Part shown: in pieces, positions 16,540-24,952 of the stretch
Numbering within the stretch: the first letter of the stretch is position 1
Layout of the letters: every line of letters starts with the position of its first letter
Source: Paenibacillus sp.
Lineage (GTDB): Bacteria > Bacillota > Bacilli > Paenibacillales > YIM-B00363
Length of the DNA: 54,627 bases
NCBI GenBank assembly: GCA_031181325.1
Contig: JAPSKX010000009.1
Location: 1 to 54,627, forward strand
Reading direction: 5' to 3'
Notes under the pieces: generated by a model
What the model was told of the DNA's origin: nothing
What the model saw: the letters and a program-made list of their open reading frames with translations, nothing else
The model's database searches: none
Translations under genes and position numbers: made by a program

Positions 16540-18927
16540 TCAGTACCCGAAGTTGCCGATCTCGAAATTCGCAACCTCGTATTCCCCGTTGCGGTAACGG
16601 GCGATCGACAGCGTTCCGTACAATAATTCGTGATACGGGTATCGTACATAGGCCAACTTATCGACGGGATGGAAGACGACTTCGAAATCCTCGTATTCGT
16701 AAGGCACGCTAGGTTCCATATAATAGAAATACTCGTCTGTCGCGAAACCGTCCGTCATATCGTCGAACACTTCCGACAGATCGATCGCCATCTCGTATAC
16801 ATCGCCCGTTACGGACGGTTCTACCGGATTAAACAGCACGGAATCATAAGCGTTGATCTCTTCTTGGACCGTTAGACGGATATCCTTCACGGTCGCGCCG
16901 TCCTTCGAGGCCGAGATCGTTACACGGTCGTTCTCTGCGCCTACATCCGAAAACGACAAGAGATGACCGTCGATCGACGCGAACGAAGACTCGTTCTCGT
17001 CTCTAATGATGGAGTACGTATAAGTATGACTTTCCGGCTTCCGGAACAGCGCGTCGAGATCGAGCGTGCTGTCATCCTCTGCGACGACCGTAATATCCTC
17101 CGGCGCGATGACGCGCATCGGCTTCGTCGCTTTCCGACCGGAACCGTCCTCCGCGATCACGTTAAAGTTAACCGTACTCGTAATATCCGTCGGTTCGGCG
17201 TTGAGCGTTAAAGCGATCGTCCCGGAGCCGAGCGTCGAAATCGACGGAATCAGCGGGTCGACCGCGTCGGATGGCGACAACGTAAATTCCAGGTCGTCGT
17301 AACGATCGTCCGCGAATGTAACGCCGTCGTTCAACGTAACGGTATTGTATTCGTCCAAGTTGACCGCATGGAAATCGTAAGGCAGGGGGTTGACGACTTC
17401 CGGCGCTCGGTTCGTGAACGACTGCACGTACACCGTCGCGGACTCGCCGGCGGAATCCGTTGCGGTGATCAGGTATTCGGCCGTCTGATCTTCGTCGTCG
17501 TAATGGAACGTAAACTGTCCCGTCTCTTCGTCAATGATAATTCCTTCCGCGGGAGATAATTCCGGCGATGCGTAAAGCAGCTCGGATTCGAACGTCAGCC
17601 GGTCCCAGGAAGCTGCATCCGGATCCTCGAATAAATCGGACAAGTTCAAGGGACGATTGAATAGACCGGATGCCGCTTCCTCCGCCGACAACTGAATTTC
17701 ATAAGGTGTTTCGAGATATTCGTGCAACGCAGTCGGCGCCGTATTTTTTCTCAGCGTGAACGGCAGCGTAACGGTCCGTACGACGTCTTCGCCGACGACT
17801 TGCGAGAACGTCAGGCTGAGCGGCAGTTCGTCCGGAATCATCTCCGCCGTCAAGTTTTCGTCTCCGACGATCTCCAACTCCAAGTCGTATTCGGATTCGC
17901 CGGGCAACACTTCGGCGCTGATCAGATTCCGCACCGCTTCCGGCACGACGTCCGAAATGTCCGCATCGACATCCACGAAGTCATCGTAAGTAAAACCTAA
18001 GAGGAACTTCAGATAGGTTATATTCTCATATAAAATGACGCGACCCTCTCCATACCACGAAGCGTCCCAAAACAAATCCTTGTCGTACAGCGACACCAGG
18101 ACCGGCACCGCGACCGCGGCGCCTCGGCTATCCTTAATTTCTACTAAGAACGTTCCCACGCCGTCGATCGCTCCGCGAGGCACATTCACGGTCACGACGC
18201 CCGTAGTCGGGTGGATCGTTACATATTGATATAAACCGCCCCCCGGTTCCTCCCCTTCCGGCATCGGGATTTTCGAGAAGGTAAGACTGTCCTTCTCCGG
18301 ATCGACGAACATCGACGCGAGCGAGAACGATCCCGGCGATCCGATCGGGAGCGGGAACGGCGCTTGCAAAAACGGAAAGTTGTTCCCTTCCATTTTCGGC
18401 ATCGGAGGCTTGTTCGCCTCCCGATGCTCGATGCCGCCCAGCAGCGCCTTGATCTTCTCGGACGTATCCGCGAGCTCCGGCTGCAGCTTCGTAAATCGAA
18501 TCACGTCCTCGATATCGATCCGTCCGTCGGCGCCGGCGTCGATCACGTTCACCGTGAACGCGTCCACTTCGGTTTCCCCTTGACGGATCGCGAACGTCGC
18601 GGTTCCGACCGAAAGCGTCTCGATGTTTAATACGGAGTAGTCGCCTCCGCCGAGCTCGAAGAGAGTCGCCTTGACGGCGGAACCTCCCGACGTCTGCGCC
18701 AGGGAGTATTCGCCGCCGTTCAGCGTGAACGTCCGGTAGCTGTTCGCCGATAACGTCAGATTCGGAACGTCGGATACCGCGTGGGGCTCCTCTGGGGCGG
18801 AGGGAATCGGGATGGGGAACTCCGTCGAGGCGAACGCCGGAGCGGCGAACGTCAGCGGCGCGGCGGCCGCGGCCGCCGCGGCGACGGCTGTCGCCGTGCG
18901 TTTCATAGACTTGTTGCGTTTTTTCAT
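16540..18927 (-). CDS. Large secreted beta-rich protein with Ig/cadherin-like repeats, first gene of glycosyltransferase operon
   Basis: 795 residues from ATG 18927 (AGGTG upstream; ATG 18942 is the alternative). The signal peptide has a KKRNKSMKR n-region, an alanine-rich core and an AFA cleavage site. A dockerin- or EF-hand-like motif GADGRIDIEDVI lies near residue 135. The rest is a series of about 100-residue beta-sandwich-like modules with cadherin/putative-Ig features (PTTGVVTVNVPRGAIDGVG, DEETGQFTFHYDDEDQTAEY, ITATDSAGES). The protein is strongly acidic, rich in Ser/Thr/Asp and has no Cys. I find no SLH domain, LPXTG motif or C-terminal membrane helix, so it is probably released or held non-covalently. 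Its role is unknown. The two SunS-like glycosyltransferases immediately downstream suggest it is glycosylated. Confidence 0.8.
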   Translation of the reverse strand: MKKRNKSMKRTATAVAAAAAAAAPLTFAAPAFASTEFPIPIPSAPEEPHAVSDVPNLTLSANSYRTFTLNGGEYSLAQTSGGSAVKATLFELGGGDYSVLNIETLSVGTATFAIRQGETEVDAFTVNVIDAGADGRIDIEDVIRFTKLQPELADTSEKIKALLGGIEHREANKPPMPKMEGNNFPFLQAPFPLPIGSPGSFSLASMFVDPEKDSLTFSKIPMPEGEEPGGGLYQYVTIHPTTGVVTVNVPRGAIDGVGTFLVEIKDSRGAAVAVPVLVSLYDKDLFWDASWYGEGRVILYENITYLKFLLGFTYDDFVDVDADISDVVPEAVRNLISAEVLPGESEYDLELEIVGDENLTAEMIPDELPLSLTFSQVVGEDVVRTVTLPFTLRKNTAPTALHEYLETPYEIQLSAEEAASGLFNRPLNLSDLFEDPDAASWDRLTFESELLYASPELSPAEGIIIDEETGQFTFHYDDEDQTAEYLITATDSAGESATVYVQSFTNRAPEVVNPLPYDFHAVNLDEYNTVTLNDGVTFADDRYDDLEFTLSPSDAVDPLIPSISTLGSGTIALTLNAEPTDITSTVNFNVIAEDGSGRKATKPMRVIAPEDITVVAEDDSTLDLDALFRKPESHTYTYSIIRDENESSFASIDGHLLSFSDVGAENDRVTISASKDGATVKDIRLTVQEEINAYDSVLFNPVEPSVTGDVYEMAIDLSEVFDDMTDGFATDEYFYYMEPSVPYEYEDFEVVFHPVDKLAYVRYPYHELLYGTLSIARYRNGEYEVANFEIGNFGY

Positions 18928-19096
18928 CCATGCACCTACCATCCGTAAATTTAAGACTAGCTAGGAAGTTTTATACCCATTTTACCATAGGCGACCGTAT
19001 TTGAACTCTAGTTTATTATGCGAAGGATCGGGATTCTGCAAGTTGTGTTACAATTACGCAAGAAAGTTCGACCGCTGCGGCGAAAAAGGAGGCCCT

Positions 19097-19312
19097 ATGG
19101 CGCGCAATCGACGTTTGATCACCGACAAAGACTTGCAAGAAGCGATGGAACAGGAAACCCCGATCCGCGTGTTCCGGGACGACGCGATCGTCGATTCCGG
19201 CGGAATCGTCACCCGATTCGACGACGATATCGTCGTGATCCAAGCCGGCGTCGGCGACGTCTCGTACCATCGCCGCGACGAAAGCGAGTTTTACGAGATG
19301 CCTTCGCGGTAA
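19097..19312 (+). CDS. Small conserved-looking protein, unknown function
   Basis: 71 residues from ATG 19097, preceded by AAAAGGAGG; an upstream in-frame ATG at 19001 lacks such a site. It is a soluble, acidic protein with a basic N-terminus (ARNRRL) and a likely small beta-barrel core (PIRVFRDDAIVDSGGIVTRFDDDIVVIQ). There are no Cys and no membrane helices. It is transcribed divergently from the secreted-protein operon and is followed by a strong terminator, so it is monocistronic. I do not recognise the family. Confidence 0.75.
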   Translation: MARNRRLITDKDLQEAMEQETPIRVFRDDAIVDSGGIVTRFDDDIVVIQAGVGDVSYHRRDESEFYEMPSR

Positions 19313-19332
19313 CCGAGGCGCAACCTGAAGAC

Positions 19333-19382
19333 GGCCGTTCCCGATGCAGCGGAAGCTGCGCGAGACGGCCTTTTCTCTTTTT
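19333..19382 (+). terminator. Intrinsic terminator after the 71-residue gene
   Basis: GGCCGT (19333-19338) pairs with ACGGCC (19365-19370). An inner stem GCAGC-GGAA-GCTGC strengthens it. It is followed by the U-rich TTTTCTCTTTTT. Confidence 0.8.
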
Positions 19383-19560
19383 CCGAATCAAACGCCTCTC
19401 GACATCGCCATTCAATGGTTCTGTGCCGATTACTCGGCGCTGGGCCTTCGATTTGGCAGGGGCAGACGGGCCCGACAGCATCCTGACGTTCTTTTACCGG
19501 CTCATGCCGGCAACGGCGGTCGCAGCGGCCCTCTCCTACTCGCTCATGCGCAAGGCGACA

Positions 19561-19599
19561 AAAAGCCTTCCTAGGACGAAATGTCCAAGGTAGGCTTTT
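19561..19599. terminator. Bidirectional intrinsic terminator
   Basis: AAAAGCCT (19561-19568) and AGGCTTTT (19592-19599) flank an inner CCT/AGG and GGAC/GTCC stem with a GAAAT loop. U-runs exist on both strands. It separates the 71-residue gene region from the next plus-strand gene. Confidence 0.75.
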
Positions 19600-19727
19600 C
19601 TACCTACTTTAAACCTTTGGAAAAATTCTGCATTTTCCGCATCTAAAGCCCTAGTCTTCACGACCGAACCGTGTCATAATGGTACTATTCACATCGATTC
19701 CATACGACGAAAGAAGGGATTCTTGAC

Positions 19728-20060
19728 GTGCCGGCAACTTCTTATATGCGTTCTATCCCGTTCGGCGATGCCCCGTTGGAGGACGTCTCGCTGCAATATT
19801 TGCCGTCGCAGCGCCAGCTTGTCATTACGTTTTATTACCAGGGCATTCAATTCGCCTTCATTTGCCTGAAGACGGACGAGGAGCTTCAACCGATCCGCGT
19901 CGTCAATCATCTGAAGAAGGACGACCATAACATGCGCGCCCGTTTTCTGGTCAGCTTGCTTAACGACCGATTGACGGAGCTGTTCCGCGCGATCTCGACG
20001 GCGAGCTCCTCCTTCAAAACTTACGTCCGTCGGGAGATCGGCGCGATCGGCTACGCCTGA
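19728..20060 (+). CDS. Hypothetical protein, 110 residues
   Basis: Starts at GTG 19728 with AGAAGGG about 9 bases upstream; the ATG at 19746 is an alternative. The first half is beta-rich (QRQLVITFYYQGIQFAFICLKTDEELQPIRVV) and the second half helical (MRARFLVSLLNDRLTELFRAISTA). No signal peptide or membrane helix. Its 3-prime end overlaps the convergent ywbE gene by 10 bases. I do not recognise the family. Confidence 0.7.
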   Translation: MPATSYMRSIPFGDAPLEDVSLQYLPSQRQLVITFYYQGIQFAFICLKTDEELQPIRVVNHLKKDDHNMRARFLVSLLNDRLTELFRAISTASSSFKTYVRREIGAIGYA

Positions 20061-20269
20061 TCGCCGCCGCTTCCTACGATGGCCTTGACGCGGCCGACCT
20101 GACCATCCTGCAACCGTACCTTGATTCCGTGCGGATGGTCCGGCGACTTCGTCAAGATGTCTTTCACGACGCCTCGCGTCGTCTTGCCCGTCCGCTGGTC
20201 CTGCTTCAAGACGATATCCACTTCCAATCCCGCTCGGATCGCGCTTCGCTGCCGCCCGCTTCCGTTCAT
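20051..20269 (-). CDS. ywbE: YwbE family protein
   Basis: 72 residues, the usual length for this family (DUF2196). It has the hallmark pattern VDIVLKQDQRTGKTTRGVVKDI, then LTKSPDHPHGIKVRLQDGQVGRV. The family is predicted to be a small SH3-like or KOW-like barrel. Its function is not established. It is convergent with the 110-residue gene and 70 bases downstream of the GGDEF gene on the same strand. Confidence 0.9.
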   Translation of the reverse strand: MNGSGRQRSAIRAGLEVDIVLKQDQRTGKTTRGVVKDILTKSPDHPHGIKVRLQDGQVGRVKAIVGSGGDQA

Positions 20270-20324
20270 CGCTCTATCGTTCCTCCTCTATCCTGTCGAT
20301 ACATCTATATAAGCTAGCATGCGC

Positions 20325-20362
20325 GAAGTCCCTCCCGTCTATTTGACGACGGAAGGGACTTC
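20325..20362 (-). other. Hairpin that includes the stop codon of the GGDEF gene
   Basis: GAAGTCCCT (minus 20362-20354) pairs with AGGGACTTC (20333-20325), with an inner CCGTC/GACGG stem. The TAG stop of the diguanylate cyclase gene (20341-20339) lies in the loop. No U-run follows, so it is a weak terminator or a 3-prime stabiliser. Confidence 0.45.
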
Positions 20363-21907
20363 GGTCGTTTCCCCCGCTTCGACGCGGTTGCGGCCGCTGC
20401 GCTTGGCGTAATACAAACGCCGGTCCGCCGATTGGAACAACGCGTCGTACGTCGCGCCGCTCTCGCCTCGCGCGGCGACGCCGACGCTGATCGTCGCGCC
20501 GAAGCGGGCGCCGTCGCGGCGAATGTCCGCGCGGGCCGTCGCGGAGCGGATCGCCTCCGCGAGCGCGACGGCCTCCGCCAGATCGAGTCCCGGCAGCGCG
20601 ACCGCGAACTCCTCGCCGCCGATGCGGCCGAGCGGCTGCGTCCGATCGAGACAGCCGGCGACGGCATGGGCGACGGCGCGAATCGCCTCGTCTCCCGCCT
20701 GATGGCCGTACGTATCGTTGATGCGCTTGAAGTCGTCGATATCGAGCACGAGCAGCGCGAACGGTTGATCGAGCGCGTTCGCCGCGCCGAGCAGCTGATT
20801 CGTACGATCGATGAATGCCGAACGATTGTACGCCCCGGTCAAGTCGTCCGTCGACGCGCTCCGGCGAAGCTCCCGCTCCTTCCGCTTGACGTCCGTCATA
20901 TCCGTCATCACCGTGATCGAACCGCCGTACCGGGTGCGCGCCCCCCAGACGGGCATCACCTTCATCGCGATGTACGTCCGCTCCGCTCCTGCCCCTACGG
21001 CGACCTCGACCGTTCGCTCGCTTCGGCTCGCATGCGCTTCGAGCCAAGCGTCGAGATGCGGCCATGCCTCGCGGCTGATCTCTCGGCCCTGCAAGTCCCC
21101 GACGTCGCGCCCTGCGATTCGGGCGAGCAGCCGCACCGCCGCCGCGTTCGCGTCGAGGACGCGCGTCTCCGCGTCGACGACGAGCACGCCCTCCGCCAGC
21201 GCCTCGACAAGCTGATTGCGGCCGATCGGCACCGCTTGAAGCAGCTGATACTTGAATACGCCCCAAATCATGACCAAGGACGCGGGCAAATACGTCATCG
21301 CGATCGACGCGGCGTATCCGGTCACGGGGAAGACCCCGATGGTGCGCAGCAGCCCAATGACGAACGGCAGCGCCACGGCGATCGTCAGTACCGCGGCTTG
21401 CCGGCGTTGCGCTCCCTTCGTGAGCAGCAGCGTGCGAACGAGCAGCCCGAGCGACGCGACGTTGAGGAAGAAGCCGAACAGCAGAAACAGGTCGTTCAGC
21501 GCCGTTCGCTCGACCGCGATGCGGCCCTCGGCGTTCAACTCGACCGCCGTCCGCATCAAATGATGGAAATCGTTCGTATATAAGAGCACCAGCGCGGCCG
21601 TCGGCACGAGCGAGACGAGCGTCAGCTTGCGCCGCCCGATCCGATCGGCATACGCCGAATACGCCGCCGAGACGGCCAGTACCGACACCGGAATATAGAA
21701 ATAACTGATCTGCTGCAGATTTCGCCAAAGCAGCTTGTCCTCTAGGCCGACCGCGGAATATTCGTAACTGGAAGCGGCGGCCGCCCAACAGGTGAGCGCG
21801 CTTAAGGCCATGAACGCGTAAGCGCCGGGCACGCGGCGAAACCGGAACGCCAGCAACAATCCGAAGAACGACAACGTCGCCGACAAGATATAGCCGAGTG
21901 CGATCAT
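20339..21907 (-). CDS. Membrane diguanylate cyclase: 7TM sensor, PAS, GGDEF
   Basis: 522 residues. The first about 225 residues form roughly seven membrane spans of the histidine-kinase N-terminal 7TM type. A PAS domain follows (about 232-340), then a GGDEF domain with the active-site variant GGEEF at residues 430-434 (RIGGEEFAVALPG), DDFKRINDTYGH for GTP and metal binding, and ISVGVA. It should make cyclic di-GMP at the inner membrane face in response to a ligand sensed by the 7TM or PAS part. The inhibitory I-site (RxxD five residues before GGEEF) is not conserved: DRTQ occupies that place, so product feedback is probably absent. No EAL domain. It stands alone on the minus strand. Confidence 0.9.
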   Translation of the reverse strand: MIALGYILSATLSFFGLLLAFRFRRVPGAYAFMALSALTCWAAAASSYEYSAVGLEDKLLWRNLQQISYFYIPVSVLAVSAAYSAYADRIGRRKLTLVSLVPTAALVLLYTNDFHHLMRTAVELNAEGRIAVERTALNDLFLLFGFFLNVASLGLLVRTLLLTKGAQRRQAAVLTIAVALPFVIGLLRTIGVFPVTGYAASIAMTYLPASLVMIWGVFKYQLLQAVPIGRNQLVEALAEGVLVVDAETRVLDANAAAVRLLARIAGRDVGDLQGREISREAWPHLDAWLEAHASRSERTVEVAVGAGAERTYIAMKVMPVWGARTRYGGSITVMTDMTDVKRKERELRRSASTDDLTGAYNRSAFIDRTNQLLGAANALDQPFALLVLDIDDFKRINDTYGHQAGDEAIRAVAHAVAGCLDRTQPLGRIGGEEFAVALPGLDLAEAVALAEAIRSATARADIRRDGARFGATISVGVAARGESGATYDALFQSADRRLYYAKRSGRNRVEAGETTEVPSVVK

Positions 21908-21940
21908 GTCCGCTCGAACAGCTCCTTCGTCGATACCAAG

Positions 21941-21983
21941 AAAAATAGAACCGTGCTCCCCTTCGGCGAAGCTTCGGTTCTAT
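21941..21983 (-). terminator. Intrinsic terminator of the glcD-glcF operon
   Basis: Minus-strand ATAGAACCG (21983-21975) pairs with CGGTTCTAT (21953-21945), followed by five U (21945-21941) and a further TT. It lies about 50 bases after the glcF stop. Confidence 0.75.
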
Positions 21984-22035
21984 CGATTATAGAGCAAAAT
22001 ATCCGGCCCTGTACATAAACATTTACGCCGTTAAA

Positions 22036-23415
22036 TTATGATTTCGCCAGCCGTTCGTACAAGAAGTCGACGACATGGACCGCTTTCATGCGTTCGGGAT
22101 CTCCGTGCTTCTCGACGCCGAGCTTCATCTGCAGCAGGCAGCCGGGATTGCTCGTCAGGATGTATTCCGCCTTCGTCGCTTCCGCATGCTCCATCTTATG
22201 CTCGAGAATGCGTCCCGACATCTCCGGCTGCGTGACGTTATAGATGCCCGCCGAGCCGCAGCAGCGGTCCGCTTCCTTCATCTCGCACATCTCCGCGCCG
22301 GCGACGCGGTTCATTAGCGTTCTCGGCGCGCCCGAGGACTTCATGACGTTCCTTAAGTGACAGGAGTCCTGATAGGTGACGCGCGTCGGCGTCTCGGATG
22401 CGAAGGCCAGCGGACGGCCCTTGCGGACGAGCAGCTCGGAGACGTCGATCACGCGCTCCGCGAACCAAGCCGCCTCCTTCGCCCATTCCGGATCTCCGTG
22501 CAGCAGATGATCGTATTCGACGAGCAGCGCCCCGCAGCCGCCGGCGTTCGTCGCAACGTAGTCGACGCCCGCCTCGCGGAAGGCGCGAATGTTGCGCCGC
22601 GCGAGCTCGCGCGCGTCGCCGGCTTCGCCGCTGTGCGCGTGCAGCGCCCCGCAGCAGCTCTGCGCGTCGGGGATGACGACGTCGAAGCCCGCTTCGTTGA
22701 GCAGCTTCACCGTGTTCACGTTCGTCTCCGTGAAGAGAACGTCCATGATGCAGCCGCGGAACAAGCCGACCTTGGCGATCGCCGCCCCGCGCTTCGCCTT
22801 GTGCTCGCCGCCGATGCGCGCGACGACGCCGTCGCCGGAGGCGTCCGGCAGGATCCGCTCCATGTCCTGCAGATGCGGCGGGAACAGCTTCAAGACGCCG
22901 GAGTCGCGCGTCCATTGACGCAGGCGCGTCCCCTGGTACAGCTTAAGCGCCTTGCCGAGCAGCCGCATGCGGTTCGGATGCGGGAAGACGCCCTTGAAGG
23001 CCGTCTTGCGCACGGCGCGAATCCACCACCGGTGACTCTCGGTATGCTCCTCCACCGCATCCCGCGCCTGCTCGATCAGCTGCCCGTACTTCACGTCGGC
23101 CGGACACGCCGGCTCGCACGCCCGGCACGCGAGGCAATGATTCATCTGCTCCTCGAACGATACATCCGGCTTCAGGATGCCGTCGGCGACCGCCTTCATC
23201 AGGGCGATCCGGCCGCGCGGCGACTCCGCCTCGACGCCGGTTTCCCGGAACGTCGGGCAAGCCGGCAGACAGAAGCCGCAGCGCATGCAATTCGTCAACT
23301 GATCGTAGTCGAGCTTCCTCTTCAGCGTCGCCGCCATCGCCTCCTGCGCGGCGGTCGGTCTCGCCGGCTGCGCGAGCGCGGATACGCCCGTCCGGACTTG
23401 GATCGGCTTAGCCAC
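22036..23415 (-). CDS. glcF: Glycolate oxidase iron-sulfur subunit (GlcF-type)
   Basis: 459 residues starting at GTG 23415, which overlaps the end of glcD by 8 bases. Two 4Fe-4S clusters are visible as CMRCGFCLPACP (near residue 42) and CLACRACEPACP (near residue 92). Two CCG-type domains follow (CIMDVLF...SCCGALHAHSG and DSCHLRN...DRCCGSAGIYN), which bind a further cofactor and are typical of GlcF, LutA and related electron-transfer subunits. It takes electrons from the FAD subunit GlcD and passes them to the respiratory chain. The substrate could be glycolate or another 2-hydroxy acid such as lactate. Confidence 0.9.
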   Translation of the reverse strand: MAKPIQVRTGVSALAQPARPTAAQEAMAATLKRKLDYDQLTNCMRCGFCLPACPTFRETGVEAESPRGRIALMKAVADGILKPDVSFEEQMNHCLACRACEPACPADVKYGQLIEQARDAVEEHTESHRWWIRAVRKTAFKGVFPHPNRMRLLGKALKLYQGTRLRQWTRDSGVLKLFPPHLQDMERILPDASGDGVVARIGGEHKAKRGAAIAKVGLFRGCIMDVLFTETNVNTVKLLNEAGFDVVIPDAQSCCGALHAHSGEAGDARELARRNIRAFREAGVDYVATNAGGCGALLVEYDHLLHGDPEWAKEAAWFAERVIDVSELLVRKGRPLAFASETPTRVTYQDSCHLRNVMKSSGAPRTLMNRVAGAEMCEMKEADRCCGSAGIYNVTQPEMSGRILEHKMEHAEATKAEYILTSNPGCLLQMKLGVEKHGDPERMKAVHVVDFLYERLAKS

Positions 23416-24823
23416 GGTCGATCACCACCCTTTTGCGGGCCGCTTTGGCGAACATCTTCCCGGGATTCAGCAGATTGTGCGGGTCGAACGCCTGCTTGAT
23501 GCCGCGCATGATGTCCATGCCCGCCGCGCCGACCTTCCACTCGAGGTACGGCGCCTTCACGAGGCCGACGCCGTGTTCGCCGGTGATCGTGCCGCCGAGC
23601 CGAATCGCCGCTTCGAAGATTTCCTCGAACGCCGCCTCCACCCGGTGCACTTCGTCCGCATCCCGCGCGTCGGTCGTCGCCGTCGGATGCAGATTGCCGT
23701 CGCCGGCGTGGCCGAACGTCGCGATCTGCACGTTGTGCTTCGCCGCGATGCGGTTAATCTCGAGCACCATGTCGGCGATCTTCGACCGCGGCACCGTCGC
23801 GTCCTCGAGAATCGTCGTCGGCCGGAGGCGCGCGAGCGCCGTGAACGCGCTGCGCCGGGCGGTAAGAAGCTTCAGCGCCTCCTCCGGCGTCGCCGCGACC
23901 TCGACGCGGTCGGCGTCGTCGGCGCGGCAAATCCGCTCGATGCGCTCGATATCGCGTTCGACCGCGGCCTCGTCGCCGTCCTGCTCGATGAGCAGGATCG
24001 CCGCCATGTCGCGCGGCAAGCCGAGCTTCGCGAAGTCGTCGACGACGCGGATCGTCGGGTTGTCCATAATTTCCAGCGTCGCGGGAATGATGCGGGCTTC
24101 GATGATATGGGACACCGTGCGCGCGGCGCCGTGCAGATCCTTGTACATCGCGAGCATCGTCTTCTTGTGTTTCGGCGGCGGGATCAGCTTCAGCGTCGCT
24201 TCTGTAATGACCGCAAGCGTCCCTTCCGAGCCGACGAGCAGCTTCGTCAGATCGTAACCGGCGACGTCCTTCATCAGCTTCCCGCCCGTGCGCAGCACTT
24301 CGCCGTTCGCGAGCACCGCCTCGAGCCCGATGACATAGTCCTTCGTCGTGCCGTATTTCAAGCCCCGGAGGCCGCCCGAGCATTCGGCGATGTTGCCGCC
24401 GATCGTCGACACGGCCATCGAGCTCGGATCCGGCGGGTAGAAGAGCCCCAACTCCTCGACGCGTTCGATGAACTGCTTCGTATTCAAGCCGGGCTGTACG
24501 GTGGCGGTGAGATTTTCGAGATCGACCTCTAGAATGCGGTTCATCCGGTGCATCACCATCACGACTCCGCCCTCCGTCGGCACGGTGCCGCCGCACAAAT
24601 TCGTGCCCGAGCCGCGGGAGACGAGCGGGATGCGGTGCTTATGGAGAATCTTCATCGTCTGCGACACCTGCTCGGTGCTCTCCGGGTAGACGACGGCGTC
24701 CGGCAGCGACTGGAGCATCGGCGTCCCGTCGTACGAATGCGTCACGAGCGTCTGCGGATCGTCCTTCACGTAGTCCCGCCCGAGGGCGTCGGCCAATTCT
24801 TGCTTCGCTTGTTCCGAAATCAC
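23408..24823 (-). CDS. glcD: FAD-linked 2-hydroxy-acid oxidase subunit (GlcD-type)
   Basis: 471 residues from GTG 24823, which has GGAGGG 10 bases upstream. ATG 24859 (483 residues) lies inside the operator palindrome and has no ribosome binding site, so it is the weaker choice. The frame stays open far upstream, opposite the GntR gene, but that part is not coding. FAD_binding_4 domain with PLVSRGSGTNLCGG and DPSSMAVSTIGGNIAECSGG, and the FAD-oxidase C-terminal domain ending in GEHGVGLVKAPYL. It oxidises glycolate, lactate or a similar acid and hands electrons to GlcF. The same-strand glcF and the divergent GntR regulator complete the module. Confidence 0.9.
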   Translation of the reverse strand: MISEQAKQELADALGRDYVKDDPQTLVTHSYDGTPMLQSLPDAVVYPESTEQVSQTMKILHKHRIPLVSRGSGTNLCGGTVPTEGGVVMVMHRMNRILEVDLENLTATVQPGLNTKQFIERVEELGLFYPPDPSSMAVSTIGGNIAECSGGLRGLKYGTTKDYVIGLEAVLANGEVLRTGGKLMKDVAGYDLTKLLVGSEGTLAVITEATLKLIPPPKHKKTMLAMYKDLHGAARTVSHIIEARIIPATLEIMDNPTIRVVDDFAKLGLPRDMAAILLIEQDGDEAAVERDIERIERICRADDADRVEVAATPEEALKLLTARRSAFTALARLRPTTILEDATVPRSKIADMVLEINRIAAKHNVQIATFGHAGDGNLHPTATTDARDADEVHRVEAAFEEIFEAAIRLGGTITGEHGVGLVKAPYLEWKVGAAGMDIMRGIKQAFDPHNLLNPGKMFAKAARKRVVIDRG

Positions 24824-24853
24824 GGCTTCGGATCCCTCCGTAACTATATCGCT

Positions 24854-24876
24854 AGTCATCAGGTCATCTGATGACT
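24854..24876. promoter_or_regulatory. Palindrome in the glcD/gntR divergent region, likely GntR operator
   Basis: AGTCATCAG at 24854-24862 and CTGATGACT at 24868-24876 form a perfect 9-bp inverted repeat with a 5-base spacer. A shorter GTCATC-T-GATGAC lies inside it at 24863-24875. It sits just upstream of the preferred glcD start and 77 bases from the gntR start. FadR-type regulators bind such short palindromes. Confidence 0.6.
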
Positions 24877-24952
24877 TTAGGTTGAATCTAGCATACAATA
24901 AAATAAATGAATTGAATATCGAAAATTTCTTCGTCGAAAAGAGGTGCTCGTC

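Larger units (their letters stand above)
19313..19727. other. 415-base stretch without a convincing gene, two terminators and a possible coding remnant
   Basis: The stretch holds terminators at 19333-19382 and 19561-19599. Between them the plus frame contains a short hydrophobic run (ADGPDSILTFFYRLMPATA, ALSYSLMRKA) near 19462-19563 that looks like the tail of a small membrane protein, but it has no start codon or ribosome binding site. It may be a decayed gene or an sRNA body. No firm call. Confidence 0.35.

Noticed and set aside
19001-19096. N-terminal extension of the 71-residue gene
   Set aside because: The AAAAGGAGG directly before ATG 19097 would lie inside it, and no ribosome binding site precedes 19001.
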